Source of the DNA: Rippkaea orientalis PCC 8801
Lineage (GTDB): Bacteria > Cyanobacteriota > Cyanobacteriia > Cyanobacteriales > Microcystaceae
Length of the DNA: 64,000 nt
NCBI RefSeq assembly: GCF_000021805.1
Contig: NC_011726.1
Span: 1,302,001 to 1,366,000 of the forward strand
Direction of reading: 5' to 3'
Shown here: positions 44,564 through 53,741 of the stretch, piece by piece
Position numbering within the stretch: the stretch's first letter is position 1
Layout of the letters: every line of letters begins with the position of its first letter
The notes under the pieces: generated by a model
What the model was told of the DNA's origin: nothing
The model's input: the letters and a program-made list of their open reading frames with translations, nothing else
Databases searched by the model: none
Made by a program: the position numbers and the translations under genes

Positions 44564-45655
44564 ATGTTTGAGCCAATTAACGACGCAATCCATAGCCAAG
44601 ATTATGCCAAAGCTCACCAACTTCTGCAAGAGCTAACCCAAGAGGAAGCCGATAACCCCTGGATCGGATTTTATACAGCCCGTCTACAGGAGCTAGAAGG
44701 CGATTTAACGGCAGCCAATGAAGGCTACCATCAATTATTACCTAACGTCGTAAATCCTAAGCTTATTGCTCAAATACGCCAGGGTCTTCAGCGCATCACA
44801 GAACAACAGGAAGCGCAACGTCAAGCAGCCTTAGACCGTGCGATGCAAGGTTCTGATAGCCAACAAATGGGAATGCTCATTTTAGAACCCATTGCCCCAG
44901 AATTGAAGCAAGCAGCCGCTCAAAAATTTGGGCAAATTATGGAAATTGATGCCTATAGTGCTCGTCTTCAATTACCGAGTCGTTCTTGGCGATTATATCG
45001 CACGGGAGCATTAGGAAAATTGCGCTTTTATGCTGAAAAATTGCGTCAAGCAGAGATTCCTTGTTTTACCGTTGCTGTCGGAGATATTACGCCTTTAAAC
45101 GTTTATAATGTTTTGTATATTCAAGGGATTAATTCTCAGGTAACAGTTGTTTATGAAGTCCAAAAAGGACAGCGGGATATTTTAACATTTCAATGGTCGG
45201 ATATCGCGCAACGAGTCACAGGAATGCTGCCGATTTTTGAGGAATGCGTAGATATTGGCGTAGGACGAAAATTAGAACGCAAAACGGAAACCTTAGACTA
45301 TGCTAAATTCTGTGATTTGCACTTACCCCAAAGCCAAAGTATTATTCGATTTTGTGATCAAACCTATCATTTTTTAGATGGGATTTCTTTTTCAGAAACC
45401 CAACAAGTGACTGACGGAAGAGCAACAGCTTATGATAGTTGGAATCATCTCATAGAATTTATGAATCAACAATTACCTAATACCTCGATTTGGTCAGAGT
45501 TTACCCCTTTTGGAGAGTCTGCTATTGAGTTTCAAGAATTACTTAAATTGATTAATTCTCATATTGACTTACTGCGGTGGGAAGAGACCCCTTGGGATGC
45601 AGCTTTTCAACTTTACAGTGGGTTAGCTTTTATTAAAGCCTTTAAGTCATCTTAA
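44564..45655 (+). CDS. Conserved cyanobacterial protein with TPR-like N-terminus
   Basis: A 363-residue soluble protein. Residues 1-85 are paired helices of TPR type (AIHSQDYAKAHQLLQELTQE, WIGFYTARLQELEGDLTAAN). The remaining 270 residues are an alpha/beta region (LQLPSRSWRLYRTGALGKLR, FYAEKLRQAEIPCFTVAVGD) that I do not recognise. Such proteins appear to be specific to cyanobacteria. The 6-base gap to rsmE suggests a common transcript, and perhaps a role in ribosome assembly, but that is guesswork. Confidence 0.7.
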   Translation: MFEPINDAIHSQDYAKAHQLLQELTQEEADNPWIGFYTARLQELEGDLTAANEGYHQLLPNVVNPKLIAQIRQGLQRITEQQEAQRQAALDRAMQGSDSQQMGMLILEPIAPELKQAAAQKFGQIMEIDAYSARLQLPSRSWRLYRTGALGKLRFYAEKLRQAEIPCFTVAVGDITPLNVYNVLYIQGINSQVTVVYEVQKGQRDILTFQWSDIAQRVTGMLPIFEECVDIGVGRKLERKTETLDYAKFCDLHLPQSQSIIRFCDQTYHFLDGISFSETQQVTDGRATAYDSWNHLIEFMNQQLPNTSIWSEFTPFGESAIEFQELLKLINSHIDLLRWEETPWDAAFQLYSGLAFIKAFKSS

Positions 45656-45694
45656 AGAGCCGATATTTTTATGCGTTAGAAATGCACCCTAAAA

Positions 45695-46915
45695 TTATTC
45701 GTTTTTGGTTACTATTTCCCACAACCAACCTAATAATAGGGTGACTAAGGTAGATAGAAAGGTAATTAAGGCAATAACCGCATCTCTGGGGAAAAATCTT
45801 TCTAACCAACTTGCTTGAAGCGTTGCTACGGGTAATCTTTCATTTAAACCAATTTCTATCTTTTTAGTCTTTCCAGAAATATCAAGTTTTAACCCTCGAA
45901 AAGGTTCGTTAATTTGCAGGATTTTATTATCGCTGGTGTTTAAGGTTGGGGTACTTTCATCAGTTATTTTTAACCCTAATAAAGAACTGATACTATCTTC
46001 GGTTTTAAAGGTTAAAAATTGTCCGACTTCAAGGGTATAATTTTTGTCAGCTAATCTTACTGTTCCCCCAGAAATCGCTGATTCTTTGTAATAATCTGCA
46101 TAGTCTTTTGGATTAATAATCGGTTGATTGAATAATTTGACGTTTTCTACTGCTAATCTCCCCCAAAAAAGTCTATTATTAGGACTTTCTTGAAATTGTA
46201 CTTCTAGTTTAACGGGTTGATTTAGCGTTAATGTGATTTGGTTATTGGGTTGCCAAGTAAACGAGGTAATATCAGGAAATTGAGGAATTTCATACCCTTG
46301 AAAAGTGACTGTAAATTTGTCTGAGGATGACGCATCAATAATTAAGCTTAAGGGATGTTTTTGGGGGATAATATTATTAATAGATAGACGTTTATTTGTG
46401 CTGTCGTATTCTAAATGTTCGAGGGTAGTTTCGGAGGTTAATTTGAGTTCTTTGATCTCTAAGGTAGCGTCAGCTATTGCCTCAATTTGCCACCAGGATT
46501 CTTGATTTTTGATCGGGTTTAATGTTATGGTATTTAAAGCTTCTATTTTAGGATCACTGTCGCTAAATTGGCCAGTCAGGATTAAAGGTAAGGCATTTTC
46601 AGCGTAAGTTTGGGTTATTTGGGTAATAGCATCGGCATTTTTAATAAACGGTTGATCACTCTTACTGGTAAAGGTGAGACTATTCAGTTGAAGGGTTCCT
46701 TCAAAGGGTTGTATACTAGGAGTTAAAGTCCCAATAATAATAAAAAGCATTAACCCGATAATACTTGATAACAATACGGTAAAACGGCGATTAATGTTAG
46801 CTAAATACCACAGAAGTACCCAGATATTACTCAATAATAACCAGAGGAAATAAACAATATTTTTAACTAAATTTCCTAGGGATTTAACTAACTTTCGCAG
46901 TATTATTTTAACCAT
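45695..46915 (-). CDS. Membrane-anchored hypothetical protein
   Basis: A 406-residue protein. Two hydrophobic segments near the N-terminus (NIVYFLWLLLSNIWVLLWYL and RFTVLLSSIIGLMLFIIIGT) and one at the C-terminus (DAVIALITFLSTLVTLLLGWLW) flank a 300-residue beta-rich region without Cys. The beta-rich part is probably periplasmic. No family is recognised. Its start overlaps the end of the upstream gene by 13 bases, so translation of the two is coupled and their products may interact. Confidence 0.65.
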   Translation of the reverse strand: MVKIILRKLVKSLGNLVKNIVYFLWLLLSNIWVLLWYLANINRRFTVLLSSIIGLMLFIIIGTLTPSIQPFEGTLQLNSLTFTSKSDQPFIKNADAITQITQTYAENALPLILTGQFSDSDPKIEALNTITLNPIKNQESWWQIEAIADATLEIKELKLTSETTLEHLEYDSTNKRLSINNIIPQKHPLSLIIDASSSDKFTVTFQGYEIPQFPDITSFTWQPNNQITLTLNQPVKLEVQFQESPNNRLFWGRLAVENVKLFNQPIINPKDYADYYKESAISGGTVRLADKNYTLEVGQFLTFKTEDSISSLLGLKITDESTPTLNTSDNKILQINEPFRGLKLDISGKTKKIEIGLNERLPVATLQASWLERFFPRDAVIALITFLSTLVTLLLGWLWEIVTKNE

Positions 46916-47631
46916 GAGGGATTATGTTCAAATTGTTGAGTGATTTTGCGTTCTTTAGGAGAATCATTTTTTCTTTCAATTAACGCATTAACGGTTAAAA
47001 TATAACGACCCGCAGGAACAATTTTACCCTGTTGATTTTTACCATTCCAAGAGAATTTTACTTCATTCCCTGGTTGATTAGTCAAGGTTTTACTATAAAC
47101 TTGATTGCCATTAGTTTGTTGAATGGTAAGGGTAATATTTTTAGTACGATTTCCTGTATAAATGCTAATATCATAACCAGAGGTATTCGCTTGTCCAAAC
47201 CGTACCGGAATAATCACATTATTTGCCTTAGCTACACCGCGAAGCGTATTAGGAGAAATACTCGCTTTAGAGAGAACATTATTATCCCATTCAAATGTCC
47301 ATTGATTAGCTGTTTTTTTCAATTCCAGGGGATCAAGTTGATAATACTTAATTCGTGATTGAATACGCACTTTAGGTTCACTAAGATTAGCAATTATAGG
47401 AATTTGTATTTTTAATTTTTGGGTTGGTTGCAGTTGACCAATAGCAAAGGAAATCAAAGTAAAGTCATTGCTAACGTCAGGGTTAATGATCCCTTCACAA
47501 CGTTTATCATTTTCGCGTAAAAGACAAGTCGTATTTTGAGTGTTACCCGATGAACAATTTTGTGCTTGGGTAATGGGATTTATTGACAAAATACTCAACA
47601 AGAAAAAGCCTAAAAAAGCTAGACGATTCAT
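46903..47631 (-). CDS. Exported protein with FlgD/Ig-like repeat
   Basis: A 242-residue protein with a signal peptide (MNRLAFLGFFLLSILSINPI, cut after TQAQ). The mature part is beta-rich. Near the C-terminus, VKFSWNGKNQQGKIVPAGRY and ILTVNAL match the FlgD-type Ig-like domain often used in bacterial surface proteins. Cysteines near the N-terminus (C26, C36, C45) may form disulfides. It is the first gene of a two-gene operon with the membrane protein at 45695-46915 and could be its periplasmic partner. Confidence 0.7.
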   Translation of the reverse strand: MNRLAFLGFFLLSILSINPITQAQNCSSGNTQNTTCLLRENDKRCEGIINPDVSNDFTLISFAIGQLQPTQKLKIQIPIIANLSEPKVRIQSRIKYYQLDPLELKKTANQWTFEWDNNVLSKASISPNTLRGVAKANNVIIPVRFGQANTSGYDISIYTGNRTKNITLTIQQTNGNQVYSKTLTNQPGNEVKFSWNGKNQQGKIVPAGRYILTVNALIERKNDSPKERKITQQFEHNPSWLK

Positions 47632-47738
47632 GGTAATTCTTAAGGGAGTTGAGGCACAAGATAGAATTTGTGATTGAAAATATTAGCTTAACATGATAGA
47701 CTTAAAATGGACAAGTAATGTTTTTAGGTTAACTAATT

Positions 47739-47966
47739 ATGTTAATTCATTGGAGAGATCATATTGTCACGACACCAGATACGCTTAAAGGAAAACCTCG
47801 CATTAAAGGAACTCGTATTCCTGTGAGTTTAATTCTGGGATATTTAGCAGCAGGAAACAGCTATGATGAAATCATTCAGGAATTTCCTGACTTAACTAAA
47901 GAACATATCTATGCTTGTCTTGATTATGCAAGAGATTTGTCAGAATTTGAGACAATAGCTTCATGA
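47739..47966 (+). CDS. DUF433 antitoxin-like protein
   Basis: A 75-residue DUF433 protein of VapB45-type fold. The typical segments are GKPRIKGTRIPVSLILGYLA, SYDEIIQEFPDLTKEHIYAC and LDYARD. Members usually act as antitoxins next to a PIN-like DUF5615 toxin, with the two genes overlapping by ATGA. Here the overlap is kept (ATG at 47963) but the toxin is only 17 codons long. The antitoxin is therefore an orphan. Confidence 0.9.
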   Translation: MLIHWRDHIVTTPDTLKGKPRIKGTRIPVSLILGYLAAGNSYDEIIQEFPDLTKEHIYACLDYARDLSEFETIAS

Positions 47967-48016
47967 GTTTAAGATTTTTTGTCGATCAATTCCTCAACAA
48001 AACAAAACGGGTTTAA
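47963..48016 (+). pseudogene. Truncated DUF5615 PIN-like toxin
   Basis: The frame starts in the classical ATGA overlap with the antitoxin gene and reads MSLRFFVDQFLNKTKRV, stop. MSLRFFVDQ is the usual start of DUF5615 PIN-like toxins and holds the first active-site Asp. The remaining 90 or so residues are gone. The break coincides with an interspersed palindrome at 48008-48046, suggesting repeat-mediated loss. Confidence 0.7.
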
Positions 48017-48046
48017 TAATATTAAACCCCTACGAGTTCTGACTTT
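48008..48046. repeat. Interspersed palindrome CGGGTTTAATAATATTAAACCCC
   Basis: Copy of the family at 32234, 52923 and 56941, with the trailing TACGAGTTCTGACTT arm. It supplies the stop codon of the toxin remnant and abuts the end of the TPR-protease gene. Confidence 0.7.
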
Positions 48047-50681
48047 ATTTAATTCCCCAAGTTTCTATCTGTCTCATTACTCGACTGATAGGAATTGCAT
48101 AGCCAGTTCCCTCTTGATCGATTCGATAAATAATACCAATAACCCCATTATTTTCTGCTAGAATAGGACTGCCTGAACTGCCCACAGCTAGGCTTATTTC
48201 TAATAGTAATCGTTGATCAGAGACATTAACAACTTTTCCCTCATCTCGCTTCCAAGTATTACCTTCTGGATGACCAATGGTTGTCACTTTCATGTTATCG
48301 CTAGGGCTAGAAATAGGCAAGGGTTGAATATCCGAAGGGAGGTTAGGAGCTTCCATTTCAATAATAGCGAGGTCGGGATCTTCTAGGGAAGAAATAACAC
48401 GACCTTTTATCACCTGAGTCCGCGCATTACTCGGTTTAGTTCCTAGATAGATTTGCACTTCCACATAGTCACAGAGGCGCGGTGGTGTACTGTAGTAGGC
48501 ATCAACGACGATATGACGGTTAGTAACTATCCAGAGTTTGTCCCCACTGCGCTTAATAATAAAGCCTGTACCGTCCTTATTTCTTCCTTGGGGGAAAATA
48601 GGAGTTAGCACCACAACAGACCGTTTAGGGGCAATGAAAGGGTCATCTGAGGGCAGATAATTGTTAGTAGTATAGGCTAGTTCCGTAGGTTGTTTGAGGA
48701 GTGCAAGCACCGCATCTCGGTTCTTTATGGCATACTCGAACTTGGGATCAATTTTCAAGGCTGCCTCATATTCCCGCAAAGCTTCCTCTAACTTTCCCTG
48801 TGGTTGATAAACTAAGCCTAAATTATTATGTGCCAAGGTATGAGCAGTGGTTGGAGTTACTGAAGTATCTTCGGGCAAACTTAGGGCTTTTTGATAAGCT
48901 GCGATCGCCTCGTTTAGTTTTCCTTGGTCTTTCAGCGCATTACCTAGATTGTTGTAAGCTAAAGCAAAGTTGGGGTTAAGTTGGATCGCTTTTTGATAAG
49001 TTGCGATCGCCTCGTTTAGTTTTCCTTGGTCAGACAGCGCATTACCTAGATTGTTGTAAGCTAAAGCAAAGTTGGGGTTGAGTTGGATCGCTTTTTGATA
49101 AGCTGCGATCGCCTCGTCTCGTTTTCCTTGGTCAGACAGCGCATTACCTAGATTGTTGTAAGCTAAAGCAAAGTTGGGGTTAAGTTGGATCGCTTTTTGA
49201 TAAGCTGCGATCGCCTCCTCTCGTTTTCCTTGGGAATACAGCGCATTACCTAGATTGTTGTAAGCTAAAGCAAAGTTGGGGTTGAGTTGGATCGCTTTTT
49301 GATAAGCTGTGATCGCCTCGTCTCGTTTTCCTTGGTTTCTCAGCGCAAGACCTAGATTGTTGTAAGCATTAGCATCGTTGGGGTCAAGTTGGATGGCTTT
49401 TTGATAAGCTGCGATCGCCTCGTCTCGTTTTCCTTGGTTTCTCAGCGCAACACCTAGATTGTTGTAAGCTAAAGCAAAGTTGGGGTTGAGTTGGATCGCT
49501 TTTTGATAAGCTGCGATCGCCTCGTCTCGTTTTCCTTGGTCAGACAGCGCAACACCTAGATTGTTGTAAGCTAAAGCAAAGTTGGGGTTGAGTTGGATCG
49601 CTTTTTGATAAGCTGCGATCGCCTCGTCTCGTTTTCCTTGGTCAGACAGCGCAACACCTAGATTGTTGTAAGCTAAAGCAAAGTTGGGGTTGAGTTGGAT
49701 CGCTTTTTGATAAGCTGCGATCGCCTCGTCTCGTTTTCCTTGGTCAGACAGCGCAACACCGAGATTGTTGTAAGCTTCAGCTAAGTTGGGGTTGAGTTGG
49801 ATCGCTTTTTGATAAGCTGCGATCGCCTCGTCTCGTTTTCCTTGGTCAGACAGCGCAACACCGAGATTGTTGTAAGCTTCAGCTAAGTTGGGGTTGAGTT
49901 GGATCGCTTTTTGATAAGCTGCGATCGCCTCTTCTAGTTTTCCTTGCTTGTACAGTGCAGCACCTAGATTGTTGTAAGCATTAGCATCGTTGGGGTCAAG
50001 TTGGATGGCTTTTTGATAAGCTGCGATCGCCTCGTCTAGTTTTCCTTGGTCAAACAGCGCATTACCTAGATTGTAGTAAGCATCAGCATAGTTGGGGTTG
50101 AGTTGGATCGCTTTTTGATAAGCCGCGATCGCCTCCTCTAGTTTTCCTTGGTCAGACAGCGCAATACCTAGATTGTAGTAAGCTTGAGTAAAGTTGGGGT
50201 TGAGTTGGATGGCTTTTTGATAAGCTGCGATCGCCTCCTCTAGTTTTCCTTGGTCAGACAGCGCAATACCTAGATTGTAGTAAGCATCAGCATAGTTGGG
50301 GTTGAGTTGGATGGCTTTTTGATAAGCTGCGATCGCCTCCTCTAGTTTTCCTTGGTCAGACAGCGCATTACCGAGATTGTTGTAAGCATCAGCATCGTTG
50401 GGGTTGAGTTGGATGGCTTTTTGATAAGCTGCGATCGCCTCGTCTAGTTTTCCTTGGTAATACAGCGCATTACCGAGATTGTTGTAAGCATCAGCTAAGT
50501 TGGGGTCTAATTCAATTACTCGACGGAAGATAGCTTCTGCTTCGGTATATTTTCCCATCTTTCCGGCTGTTCTGCCTTGTTGAAATAATTGATCGATACT
50601 TTGTGACAAGACCACTGAAGGGGTAAAAACCCCTACCAGGGACAGAGTTAACAACAAAGGTAACAGCGATCGCAGTTTCAT
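48045..50681 (-). CDS. TPR-array protein with C-terminal trypsin-like protease domain
   Basis: An 878-residue exported protein. A signal peptide ([20 protein letters not shown], cut near SQS) leads into about 18 tetratricopeptide repeats (residues 28-650), of which 16 are near-identical 34-residue units ending in [15 protein letters not shown]. The last 200 residues are a trypsin-like serine protease: H723 in [12 protein letters not shown]770 in DPDLAIIE, S838 in GSSGSPIL. The full triad suggests activity. It is probably a periplasmic or surface protease whose TPR array recruits substrates. The repeat number probably varies between strains. Confidence 0.88.
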   Translation of the reverse strand: MKLRSLLPLLLTLSLVGVFTPSVVLSQSIDQLFQQGRTAGKMGKYTEAEAIFRRVIELDPNLADAYNNLGNALYYQGKLDEAIAAYQKAIQLNPNDADAYNNLGNALSDQGKLEEAIAAYQKAIQLNPNYADAYYNLGIALSDQGKLEEAIAAYQKAIQLNPNFTQAYYNLGIALSDQGKLEEAIAAYQKAIQLNPNYADAYYNLGNALFDQGKLDEAIAAYQKAIQLDPNDANAYNNLGAALYKQGKLEEAIAAYQKAIQLNPNLAEAYNNLGVALSDQGKRDEAIAAYQKAIQLNPNLAEAYNNLGVALSDQGKRDEAIAAYQKAIQLNPNFALAYNNLGVALSDQGKRDEAIAAYQKAIQLNPNFALAYNNLGVALSDQGKRDEAIAAYQKAIQLNPNFALAYNNLGVALRNQGKRDEAIAAYQKAIQLDPNDANAYNNLGLALRNQGKRDEAITAYQKAIQLNPNFALAYNNLGNALYSQGKREEAIAAYQKAIQLNPNFALAYNNLGNALSDQGKRDEAIAAYQKAIQLNPNFALAYNNLGNALSDQGKLNEAIATYQKAIQLNPNFALAYNNLGNALKDQGKLNEAIAAYQKALSLPEDTSVTPTTAHTLAHNNLGLVYQPQGKLEEALREYEAALKIDPKFEYAIKNRDAVLALLKQPTELAYTTNNYLPSDDPFIAPKRSVVVLTPIFPQGRNKDGTGFIIKRSGDKLWIVTNRHIVVDAYYSTPPRLCDYVEVQIYLGTKPSNARTQVIKGRVISSLEDPDLAIIEMEAPNLPSDIQPLPISSPSDNMKVTTIGHPEGNTWKRDEGKVVNVSDQRLLLEISLAVGSSGSPILAENNGVIGIIYRIDQEGTGYAIPISRVMRQIETWGIK
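48864..50495 (-). repeat. Tandem 102-bp repeats encoding 16 TPR units
   Basis: Sixteen 102-bp units, several almost identical at DNA level. Nearly all units carry the HIP1 octamer GCGATCGC in the codons for AIA. The homogeneity points to recent unequal recombination. Confidence 0.9.
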
Positions 50682-51150
50682 GAATCGGATTATGCCTCAA
50701 TTGTCCCTATTTTAACCCAAGGGTTAGACACAATTCTTGATTAAAAGCTTGTCATGCTAAAGCAAGCGGTGTATGACAACGAATCCGTTTATCAGATGAA
50801 GTCCGCTTAATAACCCATCACTAAAATCATGAGTGTAAAGCATACACCTGAAGCCCCCTGCTCACCTTATTTTGAAGGTATTTCAATGCACCAGCGAAAA
50901 TATCCATAAAATTATCCATCGGATACACAATCTTGAACATTTATGCTTTAATATGTATCAGTAAAGCATCAGTCATAAACAACAAAAGCTTGATTTTGAA
51001 GTGAGTTATCTGATTTTTGCCTAAAAAACCATAAAAAAACAGAAATTTTAAGTTTAAAGGTGAATGACTTTGCTGGTAGAGGTTCATGGGGGTTAGGGAT
51101 TTCCTAACCCCTTTTAGTTGTTTAACAGTGTTAAACCCCGAATAACTGAT
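50682..51150. other. Gene-free interval with a lone plus-strand terminator
   Basis: About 470 bases without a convincing ORF. GGGGTTAGG (51089-51097) pairs with CCTAACCCC (51103-51111) and is followed by TTTT, a plus-strand intrinsic terminator, yet no plus-strand gene lies upstream. A small RNA transcribed from about 50750-51090 is possible. ATGCTTTA and TAAAGCAT (50943-50969) also form a hairpin. Confidence 0.4.
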
Positions 51151-52782
51151 TTAATCTTGTTTGAGATGATTTAACCACTCGCGTAACTGTTCAGCCGCCA
51201 CATCGCGTCCCCCTAACCCGAAAGCAAGGGCGATCGCTGCTGCAATACCGCCAACCAATAAACCAAAAGCTAAATTAACGATATTTGTCGCCAGTCCCAT
51301 CTGTTGTAAAGCCATAGCCGAAACCAGAATTAAAATGGAAATTCGAGCCGTATGGCCTAAAAATTTTGCCTGACGAGTTCCTGAACTGGTAATCAAATTA
51401 AAGGCTAAATTAGCCAAATACAGCCCCAAAGCCAAAACCACCAGGCCGACTAATACTTGAGCGGCGATCGCTAATAACGTCCCCACGACGGTTTTTAGGG
51501 CTTCAATTTTCAGGATATCCACCGCCGTCAACGCAGCAACCAACATCACCGCCACTAAAACAATCATCCCCACCAATTGGGAAGGGGTGCGAGTTGCGAT
51601 CGCGTCAGAAGAGTTCTCTGTGGCTGCAAATTCCGTCGTTTCTTCCTTTGGGGGAGAACTAACCTGAGATAACCCTAACCATTGCAGAATATTATTAAAG
51701 CCCACACTGGTTAGAATATTGCTGACCATTTCCGAGAGATATTGTCCAGCCCCGTAGGCAATACCCAGAACCGCCGTAGCAGCAAACAATTTCGGCAACA
51801 GATTCAACACTTGATTAAGCATTTCCGTGGCCGGTTGAGAAATGGCTTGAATTTTCAGCGCGTCTAAGGCTGTAATGGCGACGGGAATCAAAATGAGCGC
51901 ATAAACAATAGTTCCTAAAATTTGCGACAAAGATTGACTACCTCTGGCGGTAGACAAGCCCAATTTAGTTCCAATTTGATCGACTCCAGTTGCGGCCAAA
52001 AGATTCGTGACCACTCGTTGAACAATCTGGGCGATCGTCCAACCCACAGCCCCAATCAAGACAGCCGCTAAGATATTCGGTAGAATCCCTAAAATATCGT
52101 TCAGGAGTTGCTGTATAGGAACTAAGGTTCCTTGTAAATTGAGGGTACTCAGGATAGACGGTAAAAACAGGAGAAAGATAAACCAATAAAGGGCATTACC
52201 GATGGTTTCTTGGAGAGAAACTTGGTTTTCTGACTCGGTTTCTCCGACCTGTTGCCTGAGTCGTTCATCAACCCGTAATCCTCCCAAGAGGCGAACGACA
52301 ATCATTTTGGTCAAGGTAGCTAACAGCCACGCTACCCCCAAAAGAACCCCTGCACCTAGGAGTTTAGGCACAAATGCGGTGATTTGTTGCAGTAAAGCAT
52401 TCAGGGGTTGAGACGCGGCTTGTAGATTGAGGGTGTTTAAAACCGCAACAATCGTAAAGAGAATAATGAGCCAATAAACAAAATCAGCGATCCATTTTTC
52501 AATGGGAAAGGAATCTTCGTCTTCGGTTTGTCCACTAATCCATTGGGCAATTTGGTTATCAATTTGAGTTTGATTGAGGACTTGGTGAATCACTCTCCTA
52601 ACAATAGAGGCAACAATCCAACCAACGACCAAAATAAAAATGGCTTTGATTAAGACAAAAACATCTTGTCCTAGGATAGTCAGAATTTGATTGATAGGAG
52701 ATTGAGAAGGTAGTCCCGTCGAGGAGGTTCGTGACGGGAAGGATTCAAGCTGGGCGATAACCCAGGGTGATAGTTGAGACAT
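51151..52782 (-). CDS. Mechanosensitive-channel-related 'conserved TM helix' protein
   Basis: A 543-residue integral membrane protein built of about five repeats of a helix pair found in MscS-related proteins (GAGVLLGVAWLLATLTKMIV, LAAVLIGAVGWTIAQIVQRV, AATAVLGIAYGAGQYLSEMV, VGLVVLALGLYLANLAFNLI). Each repeat is followed by a loop such as GLRVDERLRQQVG. The C-terminal glycine-rich segment FGLLVGGIAAAIALAFGLGG, then RDVAAEQLREWL, resembles the pore helix of MscS, but the MscS beta domain is missing. A role in osmotic or ion homeostasis is inferred from the family. Confidence 0.8.
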   Translation of the reverse strand: MSQLSPWVIAQLESFPSRTSSTGLPSQSPINQILTILGQDVFVLIKAIFILVVGWIVASIVRRVIHQVLNQTQIDNQIAQWISGQTEDEDSFPIEKWIADFVYWLIILFTIVAVLNTLNLQAASQPLNALLQQITAFVPKLLGAGVLLGVAWLLATLTKMIVVRLLGGLRVDERLRQQVGETESENQVSLQETIGNALYWFIFLLFLPSILSTLNLQGTLVPIQQLLNDILGILPNILAAVLIGAVGWTIAQIVQRVVTNLLAATGVDQIGTKLGLSTARGSQSLSQILGTIVYALILIPVAITALDALKIQAISQPATEMLNQVLNLLPKLFAATAVLGIAYGAGQYLSEMVSNILTSVGFNNILQWLGLSQVSSPPKEETTEFAATENSSDAIATRTPSQLVGMIVLVAVMLVAALTAVDILKIEALKTVVGTLLAIAAQVLVGLVVLALGLYLANLAFNLITSSGTRQAKFLGHTARISILILVSAMALQQMGLATNIVNLAFGLLVGGIAAAIALAFGLGGRDVAAEQLREWLNHLKQD

Positions 52783-52922
52783 AATTCAACCTATTGAAGA
52801 TTTTCTGGGTTTGTTTTTGGCTTCAATATAGCGAACTCCCAAATTATCTTCAAAATCCTTAAGGTGGATTTTCCTTTCACACAAGAGTAGTATTTATTCG
52901 CTCCCCACCTTCCCCTAACTTC

Positions 52923-52976
52923 TGTACGGACTTAATATTATTAAGCCTCTACTGACTTCCGACTTCTGACTTGATT
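52923..52976. repeat. Inverted copy of the CTTAATAATATTAAG repeat forming a gene's 3' end
   Basis: GTACGGACTTAATATTATTA followed by AGCCTCTACTGACTTCCGAC and TTCTGACTTGA. It encodes the last 11 or so residues (QVRSRKSVEA) and the stop codon of the gene at 52941-53654. Confidence 0.7.
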
Positions 52977-53654
52977 TAAGCGGGGTTGTTGACTGATGCA
53001 GTTCCAATAGTGGGCGAAAAGATCTCCTTGGGGATGACCTAACGATGCGATCGCTGGGGCGGCCGGAAATGGCCAAAGTCGGTCAAACACAATTTCAGTT
53101 TCAAGTAGACGAAACTGTAGCAAATAAACCGAAGGGACAGCCTCAAGGGACTTTAACAACTGATCTCCGAGAAAGTGAAGGGACTTGTAGACCTTCTGCG
53201 GTAGATTAATGGGTTGATAATAGGAATTAGGCACAATTCCTTCGCCAATGACTTCGCCATAGAGGGTTTTTGACGGGGTTAAGATGATCGGCAACCACAA
53301 ATCCCCTAACCAAGTATCTGCCATACTGGTTTTGTAGCCTAGGGTTTCTTCTACCCAGTGTCGCTGTCCCTGAATATTTTTACAGGCTTGATAGATCTTT
53401 TGGCCAGGAAATGGCAATTGGTAGGGAAGGTCAATGGTCAGGGGACAGTAGATCGGATGTTCGTGAGACTCTCGAAGGGTAAACGCTTTTGACCAGGCAG
53501 AAGCGGCGGCCATGACTTCTACTAGGGTCGTAGGAGAATTAGCCGATATAGCCCGTTTAAGGGCTGTGACCATTGTGTTCGTTGCGGGTGAAGCTAGGGT
53601 AATGGTTCCTGCGGTCGTCACCTCAGCGTTGACAATAATGATAACTTTTTCCAT
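52941..53654 (-). CDS. Conserved cyanobacterial hypothetical protein
   Basis: A 237-residue soluble protein without a recognised domain. I start it at the ATG at 53654 (MEKVIIIVNAEVTTAGTITL); the longer reading to 53699 has no support. It is mainly alpha/beta, with conserved-looking aromatic motifs (KTLYGEVIGEGIVPNSYYQP, VFDRLWPFPAAPAIASLGHP). The C-terminal tail QVRSRKSVEA comes from an interspersed repeat. It lies on the same strand downstream of sasA, 87 bases away, and could be co-transcribed. A link to the clock is not shown. Confidence 0.65.
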   Translation of the reverse strand: MEKVIIIVNAEVTTAGTITLASPATNTMVTALKRAISANSPTTLVEVMAAASAWSKAFTLRESHEHPIYCPLTIDLPYQLPFPGQKIYQACKNIQGQRHWVEETLGYKTSMADTWLGDLWLPIILTPSKTLYGEVIGEGIVPNSYYQPINLPQKVYKSLHFLGDQLLKSLEAVPSVYLLQFRLLETEIVFDRLWPFPAAPAIASLGHPQGDLFAHYWNCISQQPRLNQVRSRKSVEA

Positions 53655-53741
53655 TGGCAAAAGATAAGTGTAGGGATATTTTCCTTGACATCGGGGCAAT
53701 GCCCCAAATCCTCACAAACTGTCCCCCATTTTTTGGGAGAT

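Noticed and set aside
48864-50495. Regular direct repeats that could be mistaken for a CRISPR array
   Set aside because: Units are contiguous, 102 bp, in frame and encode TPR helices; there are no unique spacers.
50750-50860. Minus-strand frame reading GFRCMLYTHDFSDGLLSGLH
   Set aside because: No start codon or ribosome-binding site and no recognised family; more likely spacer DNA.
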